The position numbers and the translations under genes were made by a program. From the NCBI RefSeq assembly GCF_030035605.1, contig NZ_CP106736.1:2666001-2730000 (forward strand): 64,000 nt of DNA, written 5' to 3'. The notes beneath the pieces are model-generated. The model was not told where the DNA came from and ran no database searches. It saw only the letters and a list, made by a program, of their open reading frames with translations. Positions 1 to 8,631 of this stretch are shown here, one piece after another. The DNA is from Silvimonas soli. GTDB lineage: Bacteria; Pseudomonadota; Gammaproteobacteria; Burkholderiales; Chitinibacteraceae. Within the stretch, counting starts at the first letter, position 1. Every line of letters begins with the position of its first letter.

Positions 1-1291
1 CTGACCCCAACAGATTGGATAGCGTTTCGTCAGGCCCGAAAATACGAAAGTTTCCCTGCGCCAGATTGGCGCTGACCACATCCCGCAAAAAACCGCCCAA
101 CACTTGGGTATCCTGGGCATCAACCGCACCGGGGGCCGCGACGTGTACCGCATGCAGCCGGAAGTCAGGCATGCGCAGATCGTGTAGCAGTAATCCGCCA
201 TTGGCATGAGGATTGGCGCCCATGCGCAGCTTACCCTGCGGCGCCAGTTCAGCTAATTCCGGAATGAGGCGACCCATAGCGTCGAACAGTTGTTCCGGTT
301 TATAGCTTTTCATCCAGGCCTCAAGCTGCTGCAAGTGTTCAGGGTGTTTCTCATCCACCACCAACGGCACCTGGTGTGAGCGGAATGTACCCTCAACCTG
401 CAGCCCGTCCACTTCTTTCGGGCCAGTCCAGCCCTTGGGTGACTTGAGAACGATCATCGGCCAGCGCGGGCGCCCAACGCCGTGCCCACTGCGGGCGTCA
501 CGCTGGATCTGCCGGATATCCTGAATCGCCTGCTCCAGCACCACGGCCATGCGCTGATGCATGGAGGCGGGATCGCTTCCCTCCACAAAATGCGGTGTCC
601 AGCCACAGCCCTGGAAAAACTGCGCTAGTTCTTCGTGCTCTATGCGGGCCAGCAGCGTCGGGTTGCTGATTTTGTAGCCATTCAAATGCAGGATCGGCAG
701 CACTGCACCGTCAGTCACTGGGTCCAGAAACTTGTTGGAATGCCATGCTGTGGCCAACGGCCCGGTTTCTGCCTCACCATCTCCCACTACGCACGCCACA
801 ATCAGATCTGGATTGTCGAACGCCGCGCCAAATGCGTGGCTTAGCGAATAGCCCAGCTCACCGCCTTCATGGATTGATCCTGGCGTGGTGGGGGCGACAT
901 GACTGGAAATACCTCCCGGAAACGAAAACTGCATGAACAGTTTTTTCATGCCGGCTTCATCCTGACCAATGTCGGGATAAATCTCGCTATATGACCCTTC
1001 CAGGTAGGTATTGCCCACCAGCGCAGGACCGCCATGCCCGGGGCCGGCGATATAAAACATGTTCAGATCATATTTGTTGATCACGCGATTCAGGTGCACA
1101 TAAATAAAATTCTGACCGGGAGTGGTACCCCAATGGCCGACCACTAGCGGTTTTACGTGGGCCAGTGTCAGTGGCACGCGCAACAATGCGTTGTCATAAA
1201 GGTAGATCTGCCCGACGGACAAATAATTGGCGGCGCGCCAGTAAGCGTCCATTTTGCGAAGCAGGTCAGGCACGAGGGGTTCGGTTTTCAT
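1..1291 (-). CDS. xfp: Phosphoketolase, N-terminal part (cut by window edge)
   Basis: Thiamine-diphosphate enzyme that splits xylulose-5-phosphate (and often fructose-6-phosphate) with phosphate into acetyl phosphate plus glyceraldehyde-3-phosphate (or erythrose-4-phosphate) in the cytoplasm. About 430 N-terminal residues are visible out of roughly 790-800 usual for the family; the rest lies beyond base 1. Visible family signatures are the AGPGHGGPA segment near residue 80, [18 protein letters not shown] near residue 140 and the cofactor-binding GDGEAETGP motif near residue 170. The start is the ATG at 1291, giving [20 protein letters not shown], which matches how these proteins begin. It lies 99 bp downstream of tpiA on the same strand, so the two probably form an operon in which TpiA takes the glyceraldehyde-3-phosphate made here. 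Identification is secure; substrate preference cannot be read from sequence. Confidence 0.95.
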   Translation of the reverse strand, partial: MKTEPLVPDLLRKMDAYWRAANYLSVGQIYLYDNALLRVPLTLAHVKPLVVGHWGTTPGQNFIYVHLNRVINKYDLNMFYIAGPGHGGPALVGNTYLEGSYSEIYPDIGQDEAGMKKLFMQFSFPGGISSHVAPTTPGSIHEGGELGYSLSHAFGAAFDNPDLIVACVVGDGEAETGPLATAWHSNKFLDPVTDGAVLPILHLNGYKISNPTLLARIEHEELAQFFQGCGWTPHFVEGSDPASMHQRMAVVLEQAIQDIRQIQRDARSGHGVGRPRWPMIVLKSPKGWTGPKEVDGLQVEGTFRSHQVPLVVDEKHPEHLQQLEAWMKSYKPEQLFDAMGRLIPELAELAPQGKLRMGANPHANGGLLLHDLRMPDFRLHAVHVAAPGAVDAQDTQVLGGFLRDVVSANLAQGNFRIFGPDETLSNLLGS

Positions 1292-1390
1292 GATTCAGGT
1301 TTCCTGATGCTTTGGTTCAGCCCCCGGCGGTCTGACGGGCGCTATCGGTGGTTAGCTTTCCTCATCAATCGAGCACGCTGCGGGTATCGA

Positions 1391-2140
1391 TCAGGTTGAG
1401 GCTGGGGCCGCTCTGAAAATGGTTTCAAATTCAGCGGCATTCAGGCTTGCCCCGCCCACCAGCGCGCCCCCCACCTCCGGGACGGCCAGAATCTTGTGGG
1501 CGTCTGCAGCGGTGACTGAACCGCCATAAAGAATGGGTACGGTTTTCCCTGCCGGGCCCAGGCGAGCTATCAGACAAAGGCGAATATGCGCGTGAACTTG
1601 CGCGATTTCCTGCAACGTGGGAATGCGCCCGGTTCCGATGGCCCAGCGGGGTTCATAAGCAACGACATTGGCAGAGGCGGCCATGCCAGTCGGGACGCTT
1701 CCATCAATTTGTGCGGCACATACGGCCAGTGTCTGGCCTTCTAAGCGCTGCTCTGACGTTTCACCAACGCAGATGATGGTGACCAATCCCGCTTGCCACG
1801 CCGCTTCAGCTTTGGCTGCGACCATGACATCGGTTTCGTCATAAAGCTGGCGGCGTTCCGAGTGCCCGACAATCACCGCCGTTGCGCCGGCGTCTCTCAG
1901 CATTTGCGCACTGATGTCTCCGGTAAAGGGGCCAGAAACCTCGCTGGCGCAATTCTGGCCACCAATGCGAAACTGCCCGGCCGCCGCGCGCACCCCACGT
2001 GAGATCAACGTTGCTGGCAGGCAAAGTAAGACCTCGGCGGCGGGTGGCGCAGTGCGAACGGCTGCAGCAATTGTTTCTATGCAGTCAAGCTGCGCTGTCA
2101 GCCCATTCATCTTCCAGTTTCCAGCAATCAACGGCTGCAT
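1391..2140 (-). CDS. tpiA: Triosephosphate isomerase
   Basis: Interconverts glyceraldehyde-3-phosphate and dihydroxyacetone phosphate (glycolysis/gluconeogenesis). The 249 residues match the usual family length. The N-terminal GNWKMN carries the catalytic lysine, GHSERR carries the electrophilic histidine, AYEPRWAIGTG carries the catalytic glutamate and start of loop 6, and LYGGSV near residue 207 is the phosphate-binding segment. The ATG at 2140 is preceded by GAGGA at a good spacing. It is first in a likely tpiA-xfp operon, diverging from the small gene at 2417. A solitary tpiA beside phosphoketolase suggests a dedicated copy serving the phosphoketolase shunt; whether another tpiA exists elsewhere is unknown. 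Confidence 0.96.
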   Translation of the reverse strand: MQPLIAGNWKMNGLTAQLDCIETIAAAVRTAPPAAEVLLCLPATLISRGVRAAAGQFRIGGQNCASEVSGPFTGDISAQMLRDAGATAVIVGHSERRQLYDETDVMVAAKAEAAWQAGLVTIICVGETSEQRLEGQTLAVCAAQIDGSVPTGMAASANVVAYEPRWAIGTGRIPTLQEIAQVHAHIRLCLIARLGPAGKTVPILYGGSVTAADAHKILAVPEVGGALVGGASLNAAEFETIFRAAPAST

Positions 2141-2261
2141 GTTTTCCTCATGGAAGGATCCGGGGCCTCACATCGCGGACTGAGTCCTGAATGAGGTCGG
2201 TGCACGCCTTGCATACAAGTGGGTCATCACACCATTTGTAATCGCCGGGGCACTCAGTGTC

Positions 2262-2277
2262 CGTGCGGCAACGCGCA
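2262..2277. promoter_or_regulatory. Weak Crp-like dyad in the tpiA / 2417 divergent region
   Basis: CGTGC-GGCAAC-GCGCA has the TGTGN-N6-NCACA layout of Crp-family sites with one mismatch in each half. It resembles the two better sites at 6735 and 6786. It lies 122 bp upstream of tpiA and 140 bp upstream of the 2417 gene. Supported only by pattern and by a Crp-family gene in the same island. Confidence 0.3.
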
Positions 2278-2416
2278 TAGCTGCACTAGCGGGGTTGCCG
2301 CACAATAGTTTCAAGCCCGACCGCGCTGAGGTGACATGAAGTGTTCGATAGCGAACGGAATGGGCCTGAGATGTATTGATATCCTGAGCATCACTCAAGC
2401 ATTCAGGAGCAACCAC

Positions 2417-2611
2417 ATGACCAGCATTGAGCAACTGGAACTGGACGCACAGCGGCAACAATTGCTGATGGACGTCAGGCGACTGGTAGAGAAATACCAG
2501 TCCATTTTTGGGTGGGACATACCCGATATCGATCAGGCGTTCTCGGACAAGCTGATCATTGCGGCAATGCGCAAGGCGCTGGATACCATTGAGCGCGAGT
2601 GGCTAGAATGA
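2417..2611 (+). CDS. Small hypothetical protein (64 aa)
   Basis: Encodes a 64-residue, charged, probably helical cytoplasmic protein (MTSIEQLELDAQRQQLLMDV...), rich in Gln, Asp and Leu, with no signal peptide or membrane segment. The ATG at 2417 is chosen over upstream starts because AGGAG lies 8 bp before it. It precedes the histidine phosphatase gene by 37 bp on the same strand and is probably cotranscribed with it. I do not recognise the family. The Shine-Dalgarno site and the operon position are the main support. Confidence 0.6.
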   Translation: MTSIEQLELDAQRQQLLMDVRRLVEKYQSIFGWDIPDIDQAFSDKLIIAAMRKALDTIEREWLE

Positions 2612-2648
2612 GCCCGCGCCAGCGTCATCGGGTTACCCTGGAAAACCC

Positions 2649-3242
2649 ATGAGCATGCTCGCGCAACTTTACCTGGTCCGGCATGCACAAACCGCATGGT
2701 CATTAACCGGGCAGCATACTGGCAGCACCGAACTGCCGTTGACGCCTCAGGGAGAAGATGAGGCCCGTGCGCTGATGCCGGTTCTGCGTAACATCGCGTT
2801 TGACTACGTACTCACCAGCCCCCGGCAACGTGCTCAAAGCACATGCCAATTAGCCGGGCTCGGTGCAACTGCACAAATTGAACCGGATTTGGCGGAATGG
2901 GATTACGGGGACTACGAAGGGCTGCGCAGTGCAGATATTGGTGCCAGACATCCGGACTGGAACATCTGGCGTGATGGCTGTCTGCAGGGAGAAACACCAC
3001 ACCAGGTTGCCAATCGTGCGGACAGGCTCATTGCCCGAATCTATGCGCTGCGAGGCAACGTTGCGTTGTTCTCCCATGGCCAGTTTGGCGCGGCGCTGGT
3101 TGTGCGCTGGATCGGGTTGCCGATCATTGCAGGGCAACACTTCGAGCTTCACCCCGCATCTCTCGCTATCCTCGGGCACTCAAAGAACCACCCCAACTTG
3201 CGGGTCATCAATTTGTTAAATGGCGGGAGCGGTGCGCCGTGA
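2649..3242 (+). CDS. Histidine phosphatase family protein (phosphoglycerate-mutase-like)
   Basis: A 197-residue member of the histidine phosphatase superfamily, the group that includes cofactor-dependent phosphoglycerate mutases, SixA and CobC-type phosphatases. LVRHAQTAW near residue 10 is the catalytic RH[GA] motif whose histidine is transiently phosphorylated. LTSPRQRAQSTC near residue 57 and LFSHGQFGAALVVRW near residue 140, with the second catalytic histidine, complete the fold signature. There is no signal peptide, so it acts in the cytoplasm. The substrate is unknown; a sugar- or triose-phosphate would fit its place beside xfp and tpiA, but that is inference from context. It converges on the cbpM-cbpA pair. 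Confidence 0.85.
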   Translation: MSMLAQLYLVRHAQTAWSLTGQHTGSTELPLTPQGEDEARALMPVLRNIAFDYVLTSPRQRAQSTCQLAGLGATAQIEPDLAEWDYGDYEGLRSADIGARHPDWNIWRDGCLQGETPHQVANRADRLIARIYALRGNVALFSHGQFGAALVVRWIGLPIIAGQHFELHPASLAILGHSKNHPNLRVINLLNGGSGAP

Positions 3243-3253
3243 CGGGCTAGTAC

Positions 3254-3571
3254 TTAGTGAACATCAAATCGGCGCAACTGCAGGGTCAAGACGTCAATCT
3301 GATCGAGCAAATCCAGGATCAGCGCGGTATCTACCACCCGCAACTCAAGGTCGTTGATAAGCCGCAGGGCAATCCGTGCGCGTTTCAGGGTAGTGCCACC
3401 AAAGCGCCAGGCGGTGGGCGCATCTCCCTGCGGAATCAGTACGCCTTCATCTACCAGCGCAACTAATTGCGAAACATCAGCCTGGCACGCCTGGCTTAGT
3501 TCGGCCAAGGTAAACAGGACATTTTCTTCGACCAATACGCCGTATATCACCGTCGGATTCGTTTCACTCAT
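3254..3571 (-). CDS. cbpM: CbpM-like chaperone modulator
   Basis: A 105-residue protein that ends near LDLLDQIDVLTLQLRRFDVH and has a MerR-like helical fold with a hydrophobic C-terminal helix, as in CbpM. CbpM binds the J domain of CbpA and blocks its stimulation of DnaK. Its ATG at 3571 lies inside the 3' end of cbpA (8-bp overlap), so the two are translationally coupled, the classical cbpA-cbpM arrangement. The partner is thus clear from context as well as sequence. Confidence 0.85.
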   Translation of the reverse strand: MSETNPTVIYGVLVEENVLFTLAELSQACQADVSQLVALVDEGVLIPQGDAPTAWRFGGTTLKRARIALRLINDLELRVVDTALILDLLDQIDVLTLQLRRFDVH

Positions 3572-4520
3572 GGGTGGCTCGTCCCAGTGACTGTCGCGGA
3601 TTGAAACTCTCGAAATGGTTACTCATCTCGCGCCATGCCATCTGCGCAGCAGCCGTTTCCGAAGGCGGGAGCACAATCGACAGGACCGCATACAAATCAC
3701 CGGCGGGCGCACCTGGAATGCCCTTGCCTTTGAGCCGCAAAGTGCGGCCTGGCTGAGAATGAGCCGGGATCGTTAGCTGGACACTGCCGTCGGGGGTCGG
3801 CATGGCCACGTTGGCACCCAATGCGGCCTCCCACGGTGCCACTGGCATAACAAGATAAACATCGCGGCCATCCACTCTGAAATGCGGATGGGGTGCCAGT
3901 TCAACCTCCAGGTAAAGATCACCTGCGGGCGATTGGTTGCGCCCCGGATTGCCTTGCCCGGCGAATCGCAGATGTTGACCATCTCTGATGCCCTTCGGAA
4001 TGGTCACATCCAGTTGTCGCTCTTGCATCTGCATATGCCCATTGGCATCCGCGTGTTCCACCTGCAGCACAATGCGCCTGCGTGCACCCAGATAGGCATC
4101 GCGTAGCGCAATCTGTATCCGCGCGTACTGGTCTGTGCCTGCCTGCAACGAATCAGCGGAATAACCTCCCTGCCCATGGCTTGCAAACAAGTCCTCAAAG
4201 AATGCCGCCCGGGTGAACGCGCCCGCATCCTCAGTCCTGCCTCCGTTGTAGTCGCTACGAGGCCCCCATTCGGGCGGGTGACTGAATGACTGGTTTCCAT
4301 TCTTTTCATGCTTGATGGCCGCATCGTAGGCGGAGCGTTTTTCAACGTCGTTGAGCGCTTTATAAGCCTCGGCAACCTCTTTGAATTGGGCTTCGGCATC
4401 GGTGGCCTTGTTCAGATCAGGGTGATACTTGCGGGCCAGCTTGCGATAGGTTCGCTTGATTTCGTCCTGAGTGGCGGAGGGGGCCAAACCGAGCACGTGG
4501 TAATAGTCTTTCAATGCCAT
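3564..4520 (-). CDS. cbpA: Curved-DNA-binding protein / DnaJ-type co-chaperone CbpA
   Basis: A 318-residue DnaJ paralogue. The J domain spans roughly residues 3-70 with the HPD tripeptide in RKYHPDLNK, which stimulates DnaK ATPase. A short Gly/Phe-poor linker (about 75-125) follows, then two beta-rich DnaJ C-terminal substrate-binding domains (about 130-300). The Cys-rich zinc domain of DnaJ is absent, as in CbpA. The ATG at 4520 gives MALKDYYHVLGL, the usual beginning. It is coupled to cbpM downstream and follows atpG on the same strand after a 116-bp gap. In the known family it is a stress or stationary-phase co-chaperone that also binds curved DNA. Confidence 0.93.
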   Translation of the reverse strand: MALKDYYHVLGLAPSATQDEIKRTYRKLARKYHPDLNKATDAEAQFKEVAEAYKALNDVEKRSAYDAAIKHEKNGNQSFSHPPEWGPRSDYNGGRTEDAGAFTRAAFFEDLFASHGQGGYSADSLQAGTDQYARIQIALRDAYLGARRRIVLQVEHADANGHMQMQERQLDVTIPKGIRDGQHLRFAGQGNPGRNQSPAGDLYLEVELAPHPHFRVDGRDVYLVMPVAPWEAALGANVAMPTPDGSVQLTIPAHSQPGRTLRLKGKGIPGAPAGDLYAVLSIVLPPSETAAAQMAWREMSNHFESFNPRQSLGRATHE

Positions 4521-4636
4521 GAACAGCCCTCGTAATCAGCGACGCAACGGATAACCGACCATGGCGCCGATCACTTGAGAGGTGCCTGCCGCAGAGATGG
4601 CAATTGCCGCTCAGACTCGCTGATCGCCGTTTTTAG

Positions 4637-5506
4637 CTAAACCGCAGATGCGCCGGAAACAATTTCCATCAACTCAGTCGTGATCGCATTCTGGCGCGTC
4701 TTGTTGTACAGCAGTTGCAGATTGCCGATCACCTTGTCGGCGTTATCGGTTGCAGCCTTCATGGCCACCATGCGCGCAGCCATCTCGGATGAAATGTTTT
4801 CCGCCACGGCTTGATAAATCAACGCTTCCACGTAGCGATTCATCAGTTCGTCAATGACGGTCTTTGCATCCGGCTCGTACAGGTATTCCCAGTTGTAGCC
4901 GTGTGCCGGTTGCCCAAAGGCATCACCGGAAAGGGGCAACAGCTGTTCTACCGTCGGCTCTTGCTTCATGGTGTTGACGAATTTGGTATACACCAGCTGG
5001 ACTTCGTCTACTTCGCCCGCGATAAACGCATCTACCATCACCTTGACCGGTCCGATCAAGGATTCCAGGTGAGGCGTATCGCCCAGAGCTACTGCAGAAG
5101 AAATCACCTTGGCGCCGTTGCGGGTCATAAAGCTGAAGCCCTTGTTACCAATTGCGGTAACAGCAACTTCGACGCCTTGCTGGTGCAGTTCTTTCATCTT
5201 GGTGACGGACTGGCGCAGTACGTTGGTATTCAAACCACCGCACAGGCCTTTGTCCGCCGTAACCACGATCAGGCCAACCCGTTTAACGCTTTCGCGCTTC
5301 TGGAGGTATGGATGCGGGTAGTCCACAAATGCTTGCGAAAGGTGAGCCGCTACGTTGCGGATTTTTTCGCCGTAAGGACGGGCCGAACGCATGCGTTCTT
5401 GCGCCTTGCGCATTTTGGATGTCGCGACCATTTCCATAGCGCGGGTGATCTTCTGCGTGTTTTTTACGCTTTTGATCTTCGTACGCAGTTCCTTGATTCC
5501 GGACAT
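4637..5506 (-). CDS. atpG: F1F0 ATP synthase gamma subunit (orphan copy)
   Basis: A 289-residue, full-length gamma subunit, the central rotor stalk of F-type ATP synthase. The N-terminal helix [20 protein letters not shown] and the DKGLCGGLN segment near residue 84 are hallmarks, and the C-terminal helix ends with [19 protein letters not shown]. The start follows an AGGA box. It has no atpA or atpD neighbour, although gamma is normally encoded between alpha and beta inside the atp operon. The sequence looks like the ordinary housekeeping type rather than the divergent N-ATPase gamma. It may be a second, separately regulated copy or a relocated gene; the reading frame is intact with no sign of decay. 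Confidence 0.93.
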   Translation of the reverse strand: MSGIKELRTKIKSVKNTQKITRAMEMVATSKMRKAQERMRSARPYGEKIRNVAAHLSQAFVDYPHPYLQKRESVKRVGLIVVTADKGLCGGLNTNVLRQSVTKMKELHQQGVEVAVTAIGNKGFSFMTRNGAKVISSAVALGDTPHLESLIGPVKVMVDAFIAGEVDEVQLVYTKFVNTMKQEPTVEQLLPLSGDAFGQPAHGYNWEYLYEPDAKTVIDELMNRYVEALIYQAVAENISSEMAARMVAMKAATDNADKVIGNLQLLYNKTRQNAITTELMEIVSGASAV

Positions 5507-5675
5507 TCCTGTTTCCCCGTGCGACGCTTTTCATGATTAGCTCGGCGAGGTTGGTCCCCAATCCGATATGAACCAGTCGCAAACAGTTGCGTCCGAATCA
5601 GAGCCGACTCCTTGCGCATTCAGTGATGAGTACATACCGGATATACGCGGCTCACACGCGAGTTGGCGGCGGTTT

Positions 5676-5879
5676 TCAGAATGTTTGATGAACCGCTCTG
5701 GATGGTGGGTAGCGCCCGTTAAAAACAGTGCGACGTTCTACGTCGATTCTGCTTCTCGGGTCAATTTCAAGATGCTCTGCCTGAGCCGCCTCTCTGGTCA
5801 GGAATCCTTCGGAAAGGACGTATTGACTGGTATTGATGTCCCAGAAACGGATTCTGTAGACCGTGATTTTGGTTGCCAT
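5676..5879 (-). CDS. Small hypothetical protein (67 aa)
   Basis: Encodes a 67-residue basic protein beginning MATKITVYRIRFWDINTSQY. There are no membrane segments or cysteines, so it is probably cytoplasmic. The start is uncertain: the ATG at 5879 has its GGAGG box about 17 bp upstream, whereas a TTG at 5891 has the same box at 5 bp and would add MRVI. I do not recognise the family. The alternating pattern looks like a small beta-alpha protein. It stands alone between atpG and the 6216 gene, in the same orientation as both. Confidence 0.55.
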   Translation of the reverse strand: MATKITVYRIRFWDINTSQYVLSEGFLTREAAQAEHLEIDPRSRIDVERRTVFNGRYPPSRAVHQTF

Positions 5880-6215
5880 AATTACTCTCAAAGTTTCCTC
5901 CCTCAATGCAACGGGAGTGGAGTTTTACTCCAGTCTGGTCATACCGTTTTGATGTGAGGCATTTGGGCCGGAATCGGCGGGATGAAACCAACAGCATTGG
6001 CTGACTCCAAACCCAGCGAACAGCCGGGCGCGAAAAAACGTGCGCTGGGCAGGCGAAATGCGCCTATTGAGTGCGGTCGTCGAAAAAGTGGAGAAACCTA
6101 TCGCCATCGGGAAAATAGTCATCATTTGGTCCTGATCCTTTTCAGGCGATTCGGGATAAAAACAGAATTTCATTGCATGGAAATGCACCTGATTCGTGTT
6201 ATGCGGCTGACTGGC

Positions 6216-6641
6216 CTACTCATCCTGCTCATCGGACAAAAAGCCGGATTGATCACCCTTCAGGTGCACATGCTTTTCTGCGTTCTTTTTATGCCTTGAT
6301 GCTTCACGCGCCTTCGGTGCCCTTTCATCGTCATCAACCGCGTAATGTGGGCCTCGCCAGCTGTGACTGATTCTTTCTAGCTGGTAGCGGTATTGCGACT
6401 GATCCATCAAGTCGTCGTAATCCTCGTTCGCTGGCGGCAAACCCTTCTCCAGGTTCCCGGCTAAATCCAGGGCAGCGGATTCCTCCTGGACATCGTCAAG
6501 TGTGGGCGCCGCATCTGCGACACCCGTGTTCAGGCGTACGAGGTCGTGTATTACTCCGTCACAATCCGGGCGGCCAAAACCGGCGATTTGCAACCGTTGC
6601 TTTAATGCATTGCCACCGACTGGCTTGCTGAGCTTCTTCAT
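6216..6641 (-). CDS. Hydrophilic hypothetical protein (141 aa)
   Basis: A 141-residue, highly charged protein. The N-terminus is MKKLSKPVGGNALKQRLQIA; the middle is acidic (DDVQEESAALD, NEDYDDLMDQ), and the C-terminus is rich in His, Lys and Asp. There is no signal peptide or membrane segment. The ATG at 6641 is favoured by GAGG about 6 bp upstream. It diverges from the PRC-barrel gene, and the shared 292-bp region holds two Crp-like palindromes. The composition suggests a disordered stress-associated protein, but no function can be assigned. Confidence 0.55.
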   Translation of the reverse strand: MKKLSKPVGGNALKQRLQIAGFGRPDCDGVIHDLVRLNTGVADAAPTLDDVQEESAALDLAGNLEKGLPPANEDYDDLMDQSQYRYQLERISHSWRGPHYAVDDDERAPKAREASRHKKNAEKHVHLKGDQSGFLSDEQDE

Positions 6642-6734
6642 GCTGACCTCTCGGTGTATCTCGCACGGGCAAAAGTGCATGCACCATCGCGGACGTCACA
6701 TTTGCAACAATGGGCGCTGCATAAAAAACGTGTC

Positions 6735-6750
6735 TGTGCGTTAACGCACA
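6735..6750. promoter_or_regulatory. Perfect Crp-like palindrome
   Basis: TGTGCGTTAACGCACA is a perfect 16-bp palindrome with the TGTGN-N6-NCACA layout used by Crp-family dimers. It lies in the divergent promoter region of the 6216 and 6934 genes, 94 bp upstream of the former. A second near-copy lies 51 bp further on, and a Crp-family regulator is encoded at 7915. Confidence 0.5.
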
Positions 6751-6785
6751 AATCTGCCGGGGTGTTTTGGGGGGAGGCCTTGCTG

Positions 6786-6801
6786 TGTGCGGTGACGCAC
6801 C
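6786..6801. promoter_or_regulatory. Second Crp-like dyad
   Basis: TGTGC-GGTGAC-GCACC repeats the half-sites of the palindrome at 6735 with a different hexamer spacer. The start-to-start distance of 51 bp is close to five helical turns, which would put two bound dimers on the same face of the DNA. Confidence 0.45.
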
Positions 6802-6933
6802 GAGCCCGGCGCGCGCCTGGCCTACTGTGTTCATTTACCTGCATCGGATCGCTCGCATCCAAGCCCGTGCCCATGATCAAAGCACGCAATGAGTTGAGAA
6901 TCCGGCATTCAGTCATTGCAAAGGAGAGCGGCC

Positions 6934-7722
6934 ATGTTACGCAGCATGAAGAATCTGGAGGGCTACACGATTGGCGCGACCAATGGCGACATTGGCAAAG
7001 CGGTGGATCTATATTTTGACGACCAGACGTGGGTCGTCCGTTACCTGGTTGTCGACACAGGGCATTGGTTGTCTCGTAATAAAAAACTGATTTCCCCAAT
7101 CGCGATTGGTATTCCTGATAGTAGGCAACGCACCCTGCCGGCCTCCATCACCCGCGAGCAAGTTGAAGGAAGCCCGGATATCGATACTGACAAACCCGTT
7201 TCAAGGCAGCACGAGGAAACTTATCTGACCTATTACGGCTATCCGTTCTATTGGGGAGGTGTCGGGTTGTGGGGCGGCGGCCTGTATCCGAACATGATGC
7301 TGCCCGGCTACGAGGGTCTGGAGCCGGAATCGGCCACAGTGGCAAAAGCCCAGGATACTCACGCAAAGATCGAAGAGGCCAAGCATCAGAATGATGACCC
7401 TCACTTGCGAAGCTGCAAGTCTCTGATTGGCTATCACATCAAGGCATCAAATGGCGAAGTCGGCCATATCCAGGACTTTCTGGTTGATGAGAAAAGCTGG
7501 GCTATCCGTTATCTGGTGGTGAATACCAGTAACTGGTGGTTGGGGCATGCCGTACTTATCGCACCGCAATGGATTGAGAACATGAGCTGGTCTGACAAGT
7601 TGGCTTCGGTCGACCTGAGCCAGCAGGCCATAAAAGATGCACCGCCCTACAACGAGACGAGGCAACTGGATCGGGCCCAGGAAATTGCCATTTACGCCCA
7701 CTACGGGCGGCTGGAGAACTGA
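6934..7722 (+). CDS. PRC-barrel domain protein (two PRC barrels)
   Basis: A 262-residue cytoplasmic protein with two PRC-barrel-like modules. The first is near residues 3-80 (SMKNLEGYTIGATNGDIGKAV, then WVVRYLVVDTGHWL), and the second near 165-245 (SLIGYHIKASNGEVGHIQDF, then WAIRYLVVNTSNWW). The two are clear duplicates joined by a Gly/Tyr-rich linker (YYGYPFYWGGVGLWGGG). PRC barrels act in RNA processing (RimM) or as protein-docking modules (photosynthetic reaction centre H subunit). The ATG at 6934 has AAGGAG 7 bp upstream. The role is unknown; stand-alone PRC proteins of this type are often found with stress genes. Confidence 0.85.
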   Translation: MLRSMKNLEGYTIGATNGDIGKAVDLYFDDQTWVVRYLVVDTGHWLSRNKKLISPIAIGIPDSRQRTLPASITREQVEGSPDIDTDKPVSRQHEETYLTYYGYPFYWGGVGLWGGGLYPNMMLPGYEGLEPESATVAKAQDTHAKIEEAKHQNDDPHLRSCKSLIGYHIKASNGEVGHIQDFLVDEKSWAIRYLVVNTSNWWLGHAVLIAPQWIENMSWSDKLASVDLSQQAIKDAPPYNETRQLDRAQEIAIYAHYGRLEN

Positions 7723-7746
7723 CCAGCGGGGGCATACTGGTTGTAA

Positions 7747-7770
7747 GGCAAGATCAGGGGTTGTCTTGCC
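7747..7770 (+). terminator. Possible terminator hairpin after the PRC-barrel gene
   Basis: GGCAAGA and TCTTGCC pair as a perfect 7-bp stem around a 10-base loop, 25 bp after the stop codon. There is no T-run, so termination is only suggested. Confidence 0.3.
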
Positions 7771-7852
7771 CTAGGCCAGGAATGCCAACCTCACCGCGCG
7801 GGCGGCTTAGGCAAGCTGATGCCAGTGAAGTCCGCTCGTACACCATCATTAT

Positions 7853-7888
7853 GGGGTCGCCAGACTGGGGCATGTCCGAGGCGACCCA
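7853..7888 (-). terminator. Inverted repeat downstream of the Crp-family gene
   Basis: GGGTCGCC and GGCGACCC form an 8-bp stem 30-60 bp beyond the regulator stop codon. No clear U-tract follows on the minus strand, so it may be a weak terminator or an RNA-stabilising hairpin. Confidence 0.3.
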
Positions 7889-7914
7889 ATCAATTGGTGA
7901 GGGCCTGGAAAGGG

Positions 7915-8631
7915 CTAGGTGGCGTGGATTGCCGGGAGCAATCTGTCATATTCTTTCTTGACCACTGCATAACATTCACAAGTGCGTTTTTCGAGACCAG
8001 TCCGATCCAGCACGGTGATATGACCCCGCGCGTAGCGAATCAATCCTGCTTCTTGCAGTTTAAGTGCGCTCTGGGTCACACCCTCCCGGCGTACCCCCAG
8101 CATGTTGGCAATCAGCTCTTGGGTCATGACGAGTTCATCGCCCTGCAGGCGATCAAGACTCAACAACAGCCAGCGGCACAGTTGCTGATCCAGAGAATGA
8201 TGCCGGTTGCACACTGCGGTTTGTGCCATTTGTGTGATTAGAGCCTGGGTGTAGCGCAGCATCAGATGAAGTACGGGCATGCGATTGAATTCCTCTTTCA
8301 TGACCGCCGCCTTCAGCCTGTAACCTTGACCTCCACTTTGCACCACCGCACGACTGGGCGTGGACTCACCACCCATGAACAGAGAAATTCCTACAATGCC
8401 TTCGTTACCCACGATGGCAATTTCGGCCGAAGCTCCGTTTTCCATCACGTACAACAAAGACACAATCGCAGTGGTGGGAAAGTACACGTGACTCATTCTG
8501 GAGCCGGACTCATACAATACCTGCCCCAATGACAAATCCACGCTTTCCAGGTGGGGTAACCAGCGTTGCCATTCTTCCGGGGCCAGTGCCGCAAGCAAAT
8601 GATTCTTTCGCGGGTCCTTAAATGCTGTCAT
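7915..8631 (-). CDS. Crp/Fnr-family transcriptional regulator
   Basis: A 238-residue regulator with an N-terminal cyclic-nucleotide-binding-type jelly roll (about 15-140) and a C-terminal winged helix-turn-helix (about 155-225, TQELIANMLGVRREGVTQSALKLQEAGLI). The recognition helix keeps the Arg-Glu pair that in E. coli CRP reads TGTGA half-sites. The N-terminus lacks the four-cysteine iron-sulfur arrangement of FNR, and no canonical cAMP-binding motif is evident, so the signal is unknown. The ATG at 8631 has AGGAG upstream. It closes the phosphoketolase island, whose divergent promoters carry TGTGC-N6-GCACA-type dyads; it is the natural candidate to bind them. Confidence 0.88.
   Translation of the reverse strand: MTAFKDPRKNHLLAALAPEEWQRWLPHLESVDLSLGQVLYESGSRMSHVYFPTTAIVSLLYVMENGASAEIAIVGNEGIVGISLFMGGESTPSRAVVQSGGQGYRLKAAVMKEEFNRMPVLHLMLRYTQALITQMAQTAVCNRHHSLDQQLCRWLLLSLDRLQGDELVMTQELIANMLGVRREGVTQSALKLQEAGLIRYARGHITVLDRTGLEKRTCECYAVVKKEYDRLLPAIHAT

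Noticed and set aside
4811..5536. 241-codon frame opposite atpG
   Set aside because: Antisense shadow of a strongly conserved gene; no independent support.
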